From contig JASHNV010000150.1 of NCBI GenBank assembly GCA_030041455.1, positions 1-58,443 of the forward strand: a stretch of DNA of 58,443 nt. Reading direction: 5' to 3'. A model generated the notes under the pieces. The model worked only from the letters and a program-made list of their open reading frames with translations, was not told where the DNA came from and searched no databases. The DNA is from Spirochaetia bacterium (GTDB taxonomy: Bacteria > Spirochaetota > Spirochaetia > DAHUYW01). Below are positions 33,959 through 42,193 of this stretch, in pieces. Position numbers and translations under genes: made by a program. Position 1 is the first letter of the stretch, and each line of letters starts with the position of its first letter.

Positions 33959-34990
33959 TCACCGCTCGAAAAGACACTTCACGGTTTCCCTCGCCTGGAA
34001 AGCGCCGAAGGCCTCTCCGGCGTCCTCGAGGCGAAACCGCTTCGTGATAAGCGCGCGGCCTGACACCTTTCCGGATGCAAGCCACTCGATCGCCCGCATG
34101 AAGTGCCGCTCCAGAAACGCGACGTCGCCGTAAATCGTAAGTCCGCTTCGAAGAAGCTTGAGCGGGTTGAAGCTCGACTCCGGGTAGAGGCCGAAGGTCG
34201 AAATGCGCCCCCTCGCCGCGGCGAGATCGAGCAGATAATCCCAGACCTTCGGCGAGCTCGCCGCCTCGATGACCATGTCGGCGCCGCGGCCCTCGGTGAT
34301 CTTCATCACGGTCTCGACGGGATTCTCGCGGCTCGCGTTGACGACGTGGGTCGCGCCGAGGCGCTCGGCGATCTCGAATCGCGTCGCGTCCACGTCGAGC
34401 CCGATGACGATCGTCTTCGAGACTCCCGCGGCCCTCAGGGCCTGCAGGTGCAGCAGGCCGACCGATCCCGGGCCGATGATCGCCGCGCTCTCTCCGACGA
34501 ACGGCTTGAGGTGCTCAAGCGACCTCGCGACGAGGCTCAGCGGTTCCAGGACGGCGGCGTCGGCGAGCTCGACCCCGGCGGGCAGGGGATGAACGAGCCG
34601 CTCCGGGACCCGCACGTACTCGGCGAAGGTGCCGTCGTAGGTAATTCCAAGGTGGTCCCAGTTCGAGCACATGTTCTTGTCCCCGTTTCGACAGTTGTGG
34701 CACACCCCGCAGCCGCTCAAGGCCTCGAGGCCAACCAGCGTCCCCGCGTTCACCGACCGGACCTTTTCGCCGATCTTGGCGACGACGCCCGCCCCCTCGT
34801 GGCCCATGACCATGGGAACCGGAACCGGCTTTCTGCCCCTGTATTGGCCGTTCAGGATCGAGACATCGGTGTAGCAGAGGCCCATGGCCTTCATCTCGAC
34901 CAGCACGTCACCGGGGCCGGGATCAGGAATCGGCACGTCCAATACCGCGTACGAGCCGGGACGGTCCTCGGTTTTCACTATGGCCTTCAT
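33959..34990 (-). CDS. Zinc-dependent medium-chain alcohol/polyol dehydrogenase
   Basis: The 343-residue product belongs to the MDR family. Catalytic zinc ligands are in GLCYTDV (Cys39) and GHEGAGVV (His/Glu near 65); the structural-zinc lobe is CGVCHNCRNGDKNMC; the NAD site is GPGSVGLLHLQAL, followed by an Asp (GLDVDATR), which favours NAD over NADP. It resembles sorbitol and threonine dehydrogenases and probably oxidises a secondary hydroxyl of the imported compound. ATG 34990 follows GGAGGCGAGGC. It lies 87 nt after the binding-protein gene and 18 nt before the M24 gene. Confidence 0.9.
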   Translation of the reverse strand: MKAIVKTEDRPGSYAVLDVPIPDPGPGDVLVEMKAMGLCYTDVSILNGQYRGRKPVPVPMVMGHEGAGVVAKIGEKVRSVNAGTLVGLEALSGCGVCHNCRNGDKNMCSNWDHLGITYDGTFAEYVRVPERLVHPLPAGVELADAAVLEPLSLVARSLEHLKPFVGESAAIIGPGSVGLLHLQALRAAGVSKTIVIGLDVDATRFEIAERLGATHVVNASRENPVETVMKITEGRGADMVIEAASSPKVWDYLLDLAAARGRISTFGLYPESSFNPLKLLRSGLTIYGDVAFLERHFMRAIEWLASGKVSGRALITKRFRLEDAGEAFGAFQARETVKCLFER

Positions 34991-35077
34991 GCCTCGCCTC
35001 CAGAGCGCGACGTTCGCGTTCCGCACAAGGAAACGTCTCGGAGACCTCGGGCGGTCCCCGAGAGCGCGCGGAACGGT

Positions 35078-36241
35078 TTATTGCAAGAACATACGCTGGC
35101 CGTTCTTGATGACGCCGACGTGCGTCACGTGGATTCCTTCACCCGTCGCGTCGTAGGTAAAGATTCCCTGCAGGCCCTGATAGCCGGATATCTTGTGCAT
35201 TTCCGCGGCCACGTTTTCCGGGGTGAGCGGATTGGCCCGCGACATCGCCAGCAGGAGCATCTTCGCCCCGTCGTAGCTGTTCGCCCCATGCTCTTCGGGC
35301 GCTTCCCCCCAGCGCTGTTGGTAGGCGGAGGCAAAGGCGCGCGTCATCTGGTTAGCGCTGTTGCCCGGATACGGGGAGGTAAAGTAGACTCCCTCGGCCG
35401 CGTCGCCCGCGGTCTCGATGAACTTCGGCGTCGCCATGGCGGAGCCGCCCGCGATGATTCCGGTGTAGCCGAGCTGCCGCGCCTGCTTTGCCACGAGTCC
35501 GCCCGCGACCTCCGACGCGGCGAGCAAGAGGACCTCGGGCTGGGTCTGCATGATCTTCGTTAGCTGTCCCGTGAAGTCCTTGTCGTCGATTCCGTACGAT
35601 TCGACGTCCAGCGGCGCGAGATTGTTGCGCTTGAGGGCCGCGGTTTGATACGAGGTCTCCCCCTGGCCGTAGGCCGAGTTGTCGCCGATGATCGCGTACT
35701 TTGTCTTGCCGAGCTTCACCAGGTAATCGATCAGGGGATCCTCGTAGGCGGGACCCGCGGGGCACTGCCGGAAGATATAGGCGCTGCCCTGCTGGGTAAT
35801 GCCGACGTTCGTACCGTTGGTGAGCTGGGGGATCTTGTATTGCTGGAAGATGGGAACATCCGCAAGGGTGGTGTTGCTGTTGGTAGTCGCCCACGCCGCC
35901 ATCACCTGGTCCTGCGTGGCAACTTTCTGGGCCAAGCCCACGGAGATAGTCGGGTTCGCCTCGTCGTCGTAGACGATGAGCTGTATCTGTCGCCCCTGAA
36001 TGCCGCCGGCGGCGTTTTGCTGCTCGACGGCGAGGGTGACGCCCTTCTTCAGCCAATCCCCCAGAATCGCGTTCGTGCCGCTCATGGCGCCGATGATGCC
36101 GATCTTGATCGGCGCCGACGATGATGCGGCCGCCGCGCCGCCTTGGGATTCGTTCGACCCCGCCGCGGCGACGGTCGAGAGGCCGACGATGAAGGCGATA
36201 CATACCGCCGCCGCCGAAATGCATAGACCTTTTCGAATCAT
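35078..36241 (-). CDS. LIV-type ABC importer periplasmic binding protein
   Basis: The 387-residue protein has a Sec signal peptide (cut near VAAAG) and the type I binding-protein fold of LivK/UrtA/aromatic-acid binders: IKIGIIGAMSGTNAILG, NAAGGIQGRQIQLIVYDDEANP, then DNSAYGQG and LAASEVAGGLVAKQARQLGYTG. Members bind branched amino acids, urea, amides or aromatic acids, so the ligand cannot be read directly. A strong GAGGAGG site precedes ATG 36241. It follows livF in an unusual order (permeases, ATPases, then binding protein), all on one strand. Given the neighbours, a cyclic hydroxy- or aromatic acid is my best guess. Confidence 0.92.
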   Translation of the reverse strand: MIRKGLCISAAAVCIAFIVGLSTVAAAGSNESQGGAAAASSSAPIKIGIIGAMSGTNAILGDWLKKGVTLAVEQQNAAGGIQGRQIQLIVYDDEANPTISVGLAQKVATQDQVMAAWATTNSNTTLADVPIFQQYKIPQLTNGTNVGITQQGSAYIFRQCPAGPAYEDPLIDYLVKLGKTKYAIIGDNSAYGQGETSYQTAALKRNNLAPLDVESYGIDDKDFTGQLTKIMQTQPEVLLLAASEVAGGLVAKQARQLGYTGIIAGGSAMATPKFIETAGDAAEGVYFTSPYPGNSANQMTRAFASAYQQRWGEAPEEHGANSYDGAKMLLLAMSRANPLTPENVAAEMHKISGYQGLQGIFTYDATGEGIHVTHVGVIKNGQRMFLQ

Positions 36242-36270
36242 GACAATCCTCCTCGGTTGTGTTCTGCGCC

Positions 36271-36286
36271 ACGAGAAATATCTCGT
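36271..36286. promoter_or_regulatory. Palindrome in the livF-binding protein gap
   Basis: ACGAGA-AATA-TCTCGT forms 6-bp arms around 4 nt in the 74-nt gap. It could be a small mRNA hairpin that tunes expression of the abundant binding protein, or an operator; the sequence does not decide. Confidence 0.4.
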
Positions 36287-36315
36287 TCTCTTTCAATGCC
36301 GACGCCTCGCTCTCA

Positions 36316-37020
36316 TCAGGCAAAGCCCAGGTAGGCCCGTTGGACCACCGGGTTCTCCCGCAGAGCCTTCGACGTGTCGGCGAACCGGACTTTGCCCGTC
36401 TCCATCACGATTCCGCGGTGCGCGATCTTCAGCGCGCTCCGCGCGTTCTGCTCGCTCAACAGAATGGTCAATCCCTGTTCGTTCAGCCCGACGATGATCT
36501 CGAACACCTGTCGTACAAGAAGCGGGGCCAGGCCCAGCGACGGCTCGTCCATCACGAGGAGGCTCGGCCTCGACATGAGCGCGCGACCGATCGCGAGCAT
36601 CTGCTGCTCGCCGCCGCTCAAAGCCCCGGCGAGCTGTTTTCTGCGGTCCATGAGCTTGGGAAACGTCTCGTAGACGCCCGCCTTGTCCCGCGCTATTCCC
36701 GCCGAATCGCGCCGGTGAAAGGCGCCCATTGCGAGGTTCTCGTCGACCGTCAAGAGGGGAAAGACCCGCCTCCCTTCGGGGACGTACCCGATGCCGAGGC
36801 GAACGATGCGCTCGGGCGGCAGCTTGTGAATCGGCGACCCCTCAAGGTAGACTCCCCCGCTTCGGGGCCGGAGCAGACCGCAGATCGTCTTGATGGAGGT
36901 CGACTTGCCGGCGCCGTTCGCTCCAATGAGCGCGGTGATCTCGCCCCGCCGCACCTCGAAGGAGATGCCTTTGACCGCGTGGACGTTGTCGTAGTAGGTG
37001 TGAACGGCCTCGACCATCAT
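36316..37020 (-). CDS. LIV-type ABC importer ATPase (LivF-like)
   Basis: The 234-residue cassette has Walker A GANGAGKS, signature LSGGEQQMLAIGRAL, Walker B LLVMDEPSLGLAPLLV, and the LivF-type EGRRVFPLLTVDENLAMGAF block. It powers import with the neighbouring LivG-like subunit. ATG 37020 overlaps the livG stop by 1 nt (TGATG), so translation is coupled; the open frame to 37137 lies inside livG. It is followed by a 74-nt gap and the binding-protein gene. Confidence 0.93.
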   Translation of the reverse strand: MMVEAVHTYYDNVHAVKGISFEVRRGEITALIGANGAGKSTSIKTICGLLRPRSGGVYLEGSPIHKLPPERIVRLGIGYVPEGRRVFPLLTVDENLAMGAFHRRDSAGIARDKAGVYETFPKLMDRRKQLAGALSGGEQQMLAIGRALMSRPSLLVMDEPSLGLAPLLVRQVFEIIVGLNEQGLTILLSEQNARSALKIAHRGIVMETGKVRFADTSKALRENPVVQRAYLGFA

Positions 37021-37784
37021 CACGGCTCGTCCTCCTTTCCGAGGTACGCCTCGATGACCACGGGATCGCCGCTGACGCTCTCGCAGGGCCCTTCCGCGAT
37101 CTTCCTTCCGTAATCGAGGACCGTGATAACGTCGCACACCCCCATCACGAGCTTCATGTCGTGCTCGATCAGCAGAATCGTCACTCCGGAATCACGGATG
37201 CTCTTGAGGGTTCCGCGCAGCTCGTCGGACTCGACCTCGTTGAGGCCGGCGGCGGGCTCGTCGAGCAGGAGGATCTTCGGCTTGGTCGCCAGCGCTCGCG
37301 CGATCTCGACGCGCCGCTGCTCGCCGTAGGAAAGCCCCGTTGCCGGGTGGTCCGCGAGGCCGGCTATCCCGAAGAGCTCGAGCAGATGGATCGCATCGCC
37401 CACGAACCGGCTCTCCTCCCTGCGCACCGCGGCCGGATTCAGGATCTCGCGCCAGAGTCCGGTCTTGGCATGGTGCCCCATGCCGACGAGCACGTTGTCG
37501 AGAACGGTCATGCTGCTGAACAGGCGGAGGTTCTGAAAGGTTCTCGCGAAACCGGCGGCGGTTATCTTGTGCGCGGGGAGCCCGGTTATGCCCGCTCCCT
37601 CGAAGCGAATGCTTCCGGAGGTGGGTTTGTAGTAGCCCGACACGACGTTGAACGTGGTGGTTTTGCCCGAGCCGTTCGGACCGATCAGGCCGTGTATTTC
37701 CCCCTGCTCGACGGCGAGCGAGACCTCCTTGAGCGCATAGATCCCGCCGAACTGCATCGTGAGGCTCTCGATCTCAAGGAACAT
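37020..37784 (-). CDS. LIV-type ABC importer ATPase (LivG-like)
   Basis: The 254-residue cassette has Walker A GPNGSGKTT, the LivG marker FARTFQNLRLFSSMTVLDNVLVGM, signature LSYGEQRRVEIARAL, Walker B ILLLDEPAAGLNEVE and the H-loop LLIEHDMKLVMGVCD. The signature Ser-Tyr-Gly instead of Ser-Gly-Gly is common in LivG. ATG 37784 lies within the last codons of livM (11-nt overlap), and a longer frame to 37895 would cover more of that gene. It pairs with LivF at the cytoplasmic face. Confidence 0.93.
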   Translation of the reverse strand: MFLEIESLTMQFGGIYALKEVSLAVEQGEIHGLIGPNGSGKTTTFNVVSGYYKPTSGSIRFEGAGITGLPAHKITAAGFARTFQNLRLFSSMTVLDNVLVGMGHHAKTGLWREILNPAAVRREESRFVGDAIHLLELFGIAGLADHPATGLSYGEQRRVEIARALATKPKILLLDEPAAGLNEVESDELRGTLKSIRDSGVTILLIEHDMKLVMGVCDVITVLDYGRKIAEGPCESVSGDPVVIEAYLGKEDEP

Positions 37785-38814
37785 CCGTTTCTCCCACCCG
37801 CACTTTCCCGCTCGCCGGATTCCGCGCCCAAAGCCGCCCTGCCAGGCGCGAGCTTCGGAAACGGCGCACCAGCTCCATCGTGCCTCCCGGAACAAAGAGG
37901 ACGACCACCATAATGGCGACGCCGTAGCCCACCAGCTGCCAGTTCTTGATGACCCGCAGGTACTCCTGGAGAATCGGGAGCGCCAGGGCGCCGACGATCG
38001 AACCGACGAGGCTTCCCATCCCTCCGACGAGGGTCATGGTCAAGATGAAGAGCGAAGAGTTAAAATCGAAGATATCCGGACTGATGTAGGTATCGAGGTG
38101 CGCGTAGAGCGCGCCGGCCGCTCCGGCGTAGACGGCGCTGACGACGAACGCAAGAATCTGGTAGTAGGCGGTGTTGACGCCCATGGCCTTCGCCGCCTGG
38201 TAGTCGTCCCGGATGGCGCGAAACGATCGGCCGACCCGATGCCTGAGAATACGCCGCGCGAAGAGAAATCCGACAACGACCGCGAGGAGAATCACGTAGT
38301 AGTACCGTTTGTCGGAATCGAGCGGAAATCCGAACAACGTCGGCATGCGGATGCGGCTGATCCCGTCGGGGCCGCCGGTGAGGCCCTGCGCGTTGACGAG
38401 GACGATGTTGATGACCTCCCCGAGGCCGATCGTAACGATAGCGAGGTAGTGAGACCTCACCTTCATCGATGGCAGTCCGACGATTCCGCCCACGAGGCCC
38501 GCCGCGACCATCGAGGCCGGCAGATTCAGCCACAGCGGGATTCCGAGCCTCGTGTTCAGAAGCGCGGCCGTGTAGGCGCCGACGCCCCACAGGGGCCCCA
38601 TCGCGAGGTTGTACTGCCCGGCGAAGCCCATCGCGATGTTGAGTCCGAGGCTTATCAGAATGTAGATGCCCGCCGTGTTGATGATGTGAACTTGGTAAGC
38701 ATTCGGCGCGACGAGGGGAAATAGGAGCAGAACACATCCCGCCGCCCCGAGGAGCGCGGTCTTCGCGCCGAATCGCTTCCTTGTCGCCTGATCCGTCACT
38801 GTTCGGTCGTCCAC
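37774..38814 (-). CDS. LIV-type ABC importer permease (LivM-like)
   Basis: The 346-residue permease has about ten membrane helices. Family blocks are ISLGLNIAMGFAGQYNLAMGPLWGVGAYTAALL, LAIVTIGLGEVINIVL, the cytoplasmic coupling loop RVGRSFRAIRDDYQAAKAMGVN, and LVGGMGSLVGSIVGALAL. The tail is long and basic. The start is GTG 38814, 9 nt after the livH stop. It forms the channel with LivH. Confidence 0.93.
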   Translation of the reverse strand: MDDRTVTDQATRKRFGAKTALLGAAGCVLLLFPLVAPNAYQVHIINTAGIYILISLGLNIAMGFAGQYNLAMGPLWGVGAYTAALLNTRLGIPLWLNLPASMVAAGLVGGIVGLPSMKVRSHYLAIVTIGLGEVINIVLVNAQGLTGGPDGISRIRMPTLFGFPLDSDKRYYYVILLAVVVGFLFARRILRHRVGRSFRAIRDDYQAAKAMGVNTAYYQILAFVVSAVYAGAAGALYAHLDTYISPDIFDFNSSLFILTMTLVGGMGSLVGSIVGALALPILQEYLRVIKNWQLVGYGVAIMVVVLFVPGGTMELVRRFRSSRLAGRLWARNPASGKVRVGETDVP

Positions 38815-38823
38815 GTTCGCGTC

Positions 38824-39714
38824 CTAAACCTTCTCCACGGTCGTTTCCCCGACGATGCCGGTCGGCTTGATCATGAGGACGAGCACCATGATGATAAAGG
38901 CAATTCCCCTGGTATACGACGAGGAGATGTAGCCGGAGGAGACCGCCTCCAGCACGCCGAACAACAGGCCGCCCACGATCGCGCCGGGAATGCTGCCGAA
39001 TCCCCCGAGGATGGCAGCCGCAAATCCCTTGAGGCCGATCGCCGATCCCATCGCGGGGTTGACGTACACAATGGGCGCCGCGAGGATGCCGGCCGCAGCG
39101 GCGAGCGCGGAGCCGATGGCGAGGGTTAGCGCGTTCATTCGATTGACGGGGATGCCCATCGCGCTCGCGATGTCGTGGTCCATGGCGGAAGCCCGCATCG
39201 CGACGCCGAGTTTTCCTCGCTTCAGGAAAATCTGGAGCGCCGTCATGAGCGCCGCCGCCCCGCCGATGAGCAGGAGCATCTGCGGCAAAACGCGGATACC
39301 GAGGACGATGATCGGAGTGTCCGGCAAGGGCGATTTCACCGCAAACCCCTCCGCGCCGAATATGATGACGAACAGGTTGTTGAGAACGAACCCGAGCCCG
39401 ATGGTCCCCAGAAGCATGAACATGAGGTCGAGCTTCGCGAGCGGCCGAAAGATTCGCTCGAGGACGACACCCAGCATCGCGTTGAGGAGAATGCCGATGA
39501 GGAGCGCAACGGGGTACGGCACGCGCAAGCCCACGACGATCCCGGCGTACCAGATGATCCCGAAGTAGGTGCCGACCATGTAGATGCTTCCCTGGGCGAA
39601 GTTGACGAGACCCATCGAACGATAGACCATCGAGTAGCCGAGCGCGATCAGCGCATACAGGCTTCCGATTCCTAAGCCGCCGATGATTGTCTGGATAAAG
39701 ATGCCGCTATTCAT
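38824..39714 (-). CDS. LIV-type ABC importer permease (LivH-like)
   Basis: The 296-residue permease begins MNSGIFIQTIIGGLGIGSLYALIALGYSMVY and contains MGLVNFAQGSIYMVGTYF, the coupling region LGVAMRASAMDHDIASAMGIP, and AAILGGFGSIPGAIVGGLLFG, all typical of LivH. ATG 39714 follows GAGGAGAG. An open frame to 39972 runs into the gap and has no family match. It is the first transporter gene, 119 nt after the SDR gene. Confidence 0.93.
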   Translation of the reverse strand: MNSGIFIQTIIGGLGIGSLYALIALGYSMVYRSMGLVNFAQGSIYMVGTYFGIIWYAGIVVGLRVPYPVALLIGILLNAMLGVVLERIFRPLAKLDLMFMLLGTIGLGFVLNNLFVIIFGAEGFAVKSPLPDTPIIVLGIRVLPQMLLLIGGAAALMTALQIFLKRGKLGVAMRASAMDHDIASAMGIPVNRMNALTLAIGSALAAAAGILAAPIVYVNPAMGSAIGLKGFAAAILGGFGSIPGAIVGGLLFGVLEAVSSGYISSSYTRGIAFIIMVLVLMIKPTGIVGETTVEKV

Positions 39715-39833
39715 CGTCTCTCCTCGCGCTCGGTCGATTCGGCTCCGACTCGGCGGGCTGCCGAGCCCCGCGAGCTCGTCTTCAGCGCAGGGCGCTAAGG
39801 TTTCGGCCGCCATTCCCTGGGCGGCACTTCGCG

Positions 39834-40601
39834 TTACCTGATGAGAATCCCCCCGTTCACGTCGAGCGTCACGCCGGTGATCCAATTCGAAAGGTCCGAC
39901 GCAAGGAACAGGACCGCTTCCGCGACGTCGACCGGCGCGCCGTTTTTTGTAACTGCCTTTCCCGCGTTCCACCTCTCGAACACGTCGGGCGGGACCTTCT
40001 TCGTAAGCTCGGTCAAGATCGGGCCCGGAGCGACCGCGTTCACGTAGATCCCGTGGGGCCCGAGCTCCTTCGCGAGCGTTTGGCTCAAGCCGATGACCCC
40101 CGCTTTCGACGCCGCGTAATTTACCCCCACGCCGGGACGCCCGGTTCTGCCCCCGAGGGAGGCGATGTTCACGATCTTGCCTCCTCCCTGTCGTTTCATG
40201 ATCGGTACCGCCGCCCTGCAGGCGACGAAGGTCCCCGTGAGGTTTACCCTGACCACACTCTCGAAGTTGGCAAGGCTCATCTCGTCGATCGGCTCGTGCT
40301 TGAGTATTCCGGCGCAGTTGACGAGGACGTCGAGGCGGCTGAATTTCGCCAGTATTCGCTTCACGGCTGCGTCAATCTCGTCCTCCGACGTGACGTCGGC
40401 GCGAAGGAACAACGTCGAATCGCCGGCCGGATCGAGGCGTCCCACGAGATCCCTTCCGGCGGCCTCGTTCACGTCAATCAGCCCGACGCGGGCGCCCTGG
40501 GCAAACAGGAGGGACGCGATTGCCTCGCCGATCGCACCGGCCGCGCCCGTTACGGCGCAGACTTTCCCGCCGAGCCCGTAGGTTTTCTTTCGTTCTTCCA
40601 C
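39834..40601 (-). CDS. Short-chain dehydrogenase/reductase
   Basis: This 255-residue classical SDR has the nucleotide site TGAAGAIGEAIA (about 19-30) followed by GLIDVNEAAG, whose Asp favours NAD(H). NCAG, the catalytic Ser region NIASLGG, and Tyr-Lys in NYAASKAG are all present, ending APGPILTE and GVTLDVNGGILIR. It probably oxidises a ring or chain hydroxyl of the imported compound; quinate- or shikimate-type dehydrogenation is possible but not shown. The start is GTG 40601 with AAGGATGGGAA upstream. It lies 283 nt after the RraA-like gene in the same direction. Confidence 0.9.
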   Translation of the reverse strand: MEERKKTYGLGGKVCAVTGAAGAIGEAIASLLFAQGARVGLIDVNEAAGRDLVGRLDPAGDSTLFLRADVTSEDEIDAAVKRILAKFSRLDVLVNCAGILKHEPIDEMSLANFESVVRVNLTGTFVACRAAVPIMKRQGGGKIVNIASLGGRTGRPGVGVNYAASKAGVIGLSQTLAKELGPHGIYVNAVAPGPILTELTKKVPPDVFERWNAGKAVTKNGAPVDVAEAVLFLASDLSNWITGVTLDVNGGILIR

Positions 40602-40884
40602 TTCCCATCCTTACCTTACGTCGCCACGTCGCTCGTCGCCGCGCCCGCAATACCGGACGCCGCCTGACCTTGGGGGAACGCCCGGCCTCTCCGCATGGAC
40701 GCGGAGAAAATCCTCGTTCGGGTCCCACCCTCGGCGCCCGCACCGCGGAGCGCCCCTGCGTGCGGAAGACGCGGTCGTTCGGCTCTTCTCGCTCCCAACG
40801 TCGGAAAGGCGGAGCGCGAAAGATCGCCGCAGCCGAGCCCGGAGGCAACGTCCAAGCGCCTCCGAGCCCGGCCGACGCGCCGGC

Positions 40885-41562
40885 TCACGCGCGCTCCTCG
40901 ACGAGGCCGAGCGCCCGAAAGACCCGTTCGAGCTCGTTCAGCTCGACGCTGCTGACCCCGGAAGCAAGGGCGGACGCCTTGACCTTCTCCTTGGCTATCC
41001 GGTGCCGCGTCGAGTCCAGCACTTCCGGAATTCGCTCCTTGGGGACAACGACCATCCCGTCGTCGTCCCCAAGGATCAGGTCTCCCGGAGAGACCGGCAC
41101 GCCCCCGAACTTGATCGGGTGGTTCACGGATCCGAGGACGCCCTTCGTCGTGCCGCGCATGCAGGTCCCGCGGCAAAAGATGGGGAACCCTAGCTCCGCA
41201 ATCTCCTCGCTGTCCCGCACGCAGCCGTCAATGGCGAGTCCGATGACTTTGCCTGCTAGCGCCGAGCGCGTCATGAGCGCGCCCCAGTATCCTGCCTCGT
41301 AGTATCCATCCGCCGAGGCGACGATAACGTCGCCCGCCTCGGCGAGCTGCAGCGCCTTGTGCAACATCAGGTTGTCTTTCGGATGACACAGCACCGTCAA
41401 GACGCTTCCAATCAGGTGGAGACCTTTGGCCAACGGTTTGATCGCCGGATCGACGGAACCGACCCGGCCGGCGGCCTCGTACACTGTCGCAGCGCCAAAA
41501 TGCGCAAATTGCGCGACGACGTCCGGGTCGACGCGCGCAATCTTCGTGTAAACGTGTGTCAT
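40885..41562 (-). CDS. RraA-like / HMG aldolase family protein
   Basis: The 225-residue product belongs to the RraA/HMG-CHA aldolase family: GAATVYEAAGRVG (about 23-35), EAGDVIVASADG, WGALMTRSALAGKVIGLAIDGCVRD with Arg116 and Asp117 binding substrate and metal, and SPGDLILGDDDGMVVVP. Catalytic members cleave 4-hydroxy-4-methyl-2-oxoglutarate or 4-carboxy-4-hydroxy-2-oxoadipate to pyruvate, the final step of protocatechuate 4,5-cleavage; others decarboxylate oxaloacetate or only regulate RNase E. It heads the long catabolic operon behind a full consensus promoter, which favours the aldolase role. Confidence 0.88.
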   Translation of the reverse strand: MTHVYTKIARVDPDVVAQFAHFGAATVYEAAGRVGSVDPAIKPLAKGLHLIGSVLTVLCHPKDNLMLHKALQLAEAGDVIVASADGYYEAGYWGALMTRSALAGKVIGLAIDGCVRDSEEIAELGFPIFCRGTCMRGTTKGVLGSVNHPIKFGGVPVSPGDLILGDDDGMVVVPKERIPEVLDSTRHRIAKEKVKASALASGVSSVELNELERVFRALGLVEERA

Positions 41563-41654
41563 GCCGTGATCTCCATAATCCCTCGACGCGTCCGATCAGC
41601 GACCGGCTTCCCGCGTGTTCAGGAACGTCTATATCTCCGGACCGCTCGGCTCGA

Positions 41655-41673
41655 ATAATAATTAGATTATAAT
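41655..41673. promoter_or_regulatory. Putative operator, copy 2: inverted repeat over the -10
   Basis: ATAATAAT-TAG-ATTATAAT: the arms are inverted repeats matching at 7 of 8 positions around a 3-nt spacer. It covers the whole -10 of the rraA promoter and the expected start point. The first arm is identical to the site in the gntR promoter. Confidence 0.6.
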
Positions 41674-41693
41674 ATGATCACGCCGCTTGTCAA
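41666..41693 (-). promoter_or_regulatory. Consensus promoter of the rraA-LIV operon
   Basis: On the minus strand TTGACA (41693-41688), 16-nt spacer, TATAAT (41671-41666): both hexamers are perfect sigma70 matches. The leader to ATG 41562 is about 95 nt. Such a strong promoter would need tight repression, consistent with the overlapping inverted repeat. Confidence 0.75.
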
Positions 41694-42193
41694 CTGCTTT
41701 GTGCGGTCCAGGAGCGGCTTCGCTCCATAGCTATCTGACGGCGAGAAAATCGTCAATGCGGCTCCGGTTCCCGCCGGAGCGGCTGAGCCGAATCGTACCG
41801 CCGTACCCTCGTGGTCCGCTTCATGCCGCGCAGCTTCATCCGGGCTCTATGGCGTCCGTGTGAGCGCTCTCGACGGCACGCGGCGTCTCGCGGCCAAGGC
41901 CGGACTGACGAATCCGATTCGAGAAGGCCCGAGCCCGCTCCGGGTGCCGTCTGCCGCCGGATCGCGAGGCCCGCATTTTCGGATAGGGCGCACAGTCGTC
42001 CGTCTCAAGCGCCGATTCAGGGGCTTTCGTCCGATCTCGCAGCGACCCGCGCCGCGAGATCGGGTGTCGAGGCTTATGCCGCTCCTCGCCTCCGTAGCTC
42101 GTTCAGCGCCTGACGCAAAGAGCGCGCACTTCCTCGAACGCATTGGGTGAAGCGTCCCTGTCGCGGTAAATATTCTCTGAACCCGTCACGTGA
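41694..42193. other. Non-coding junction region with hairpins
   Basis: No gene is supported. Two hairpins lie at its start: GGAGCG-GCTT-CGCTCC (41711-41726) and a 7-bp stem GCTCCGG/CCGGAGC (41761-41780). The remainder lacks codon periodicity. It separates the accessory operon from the ABC remnant. Confidence 0.45.
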
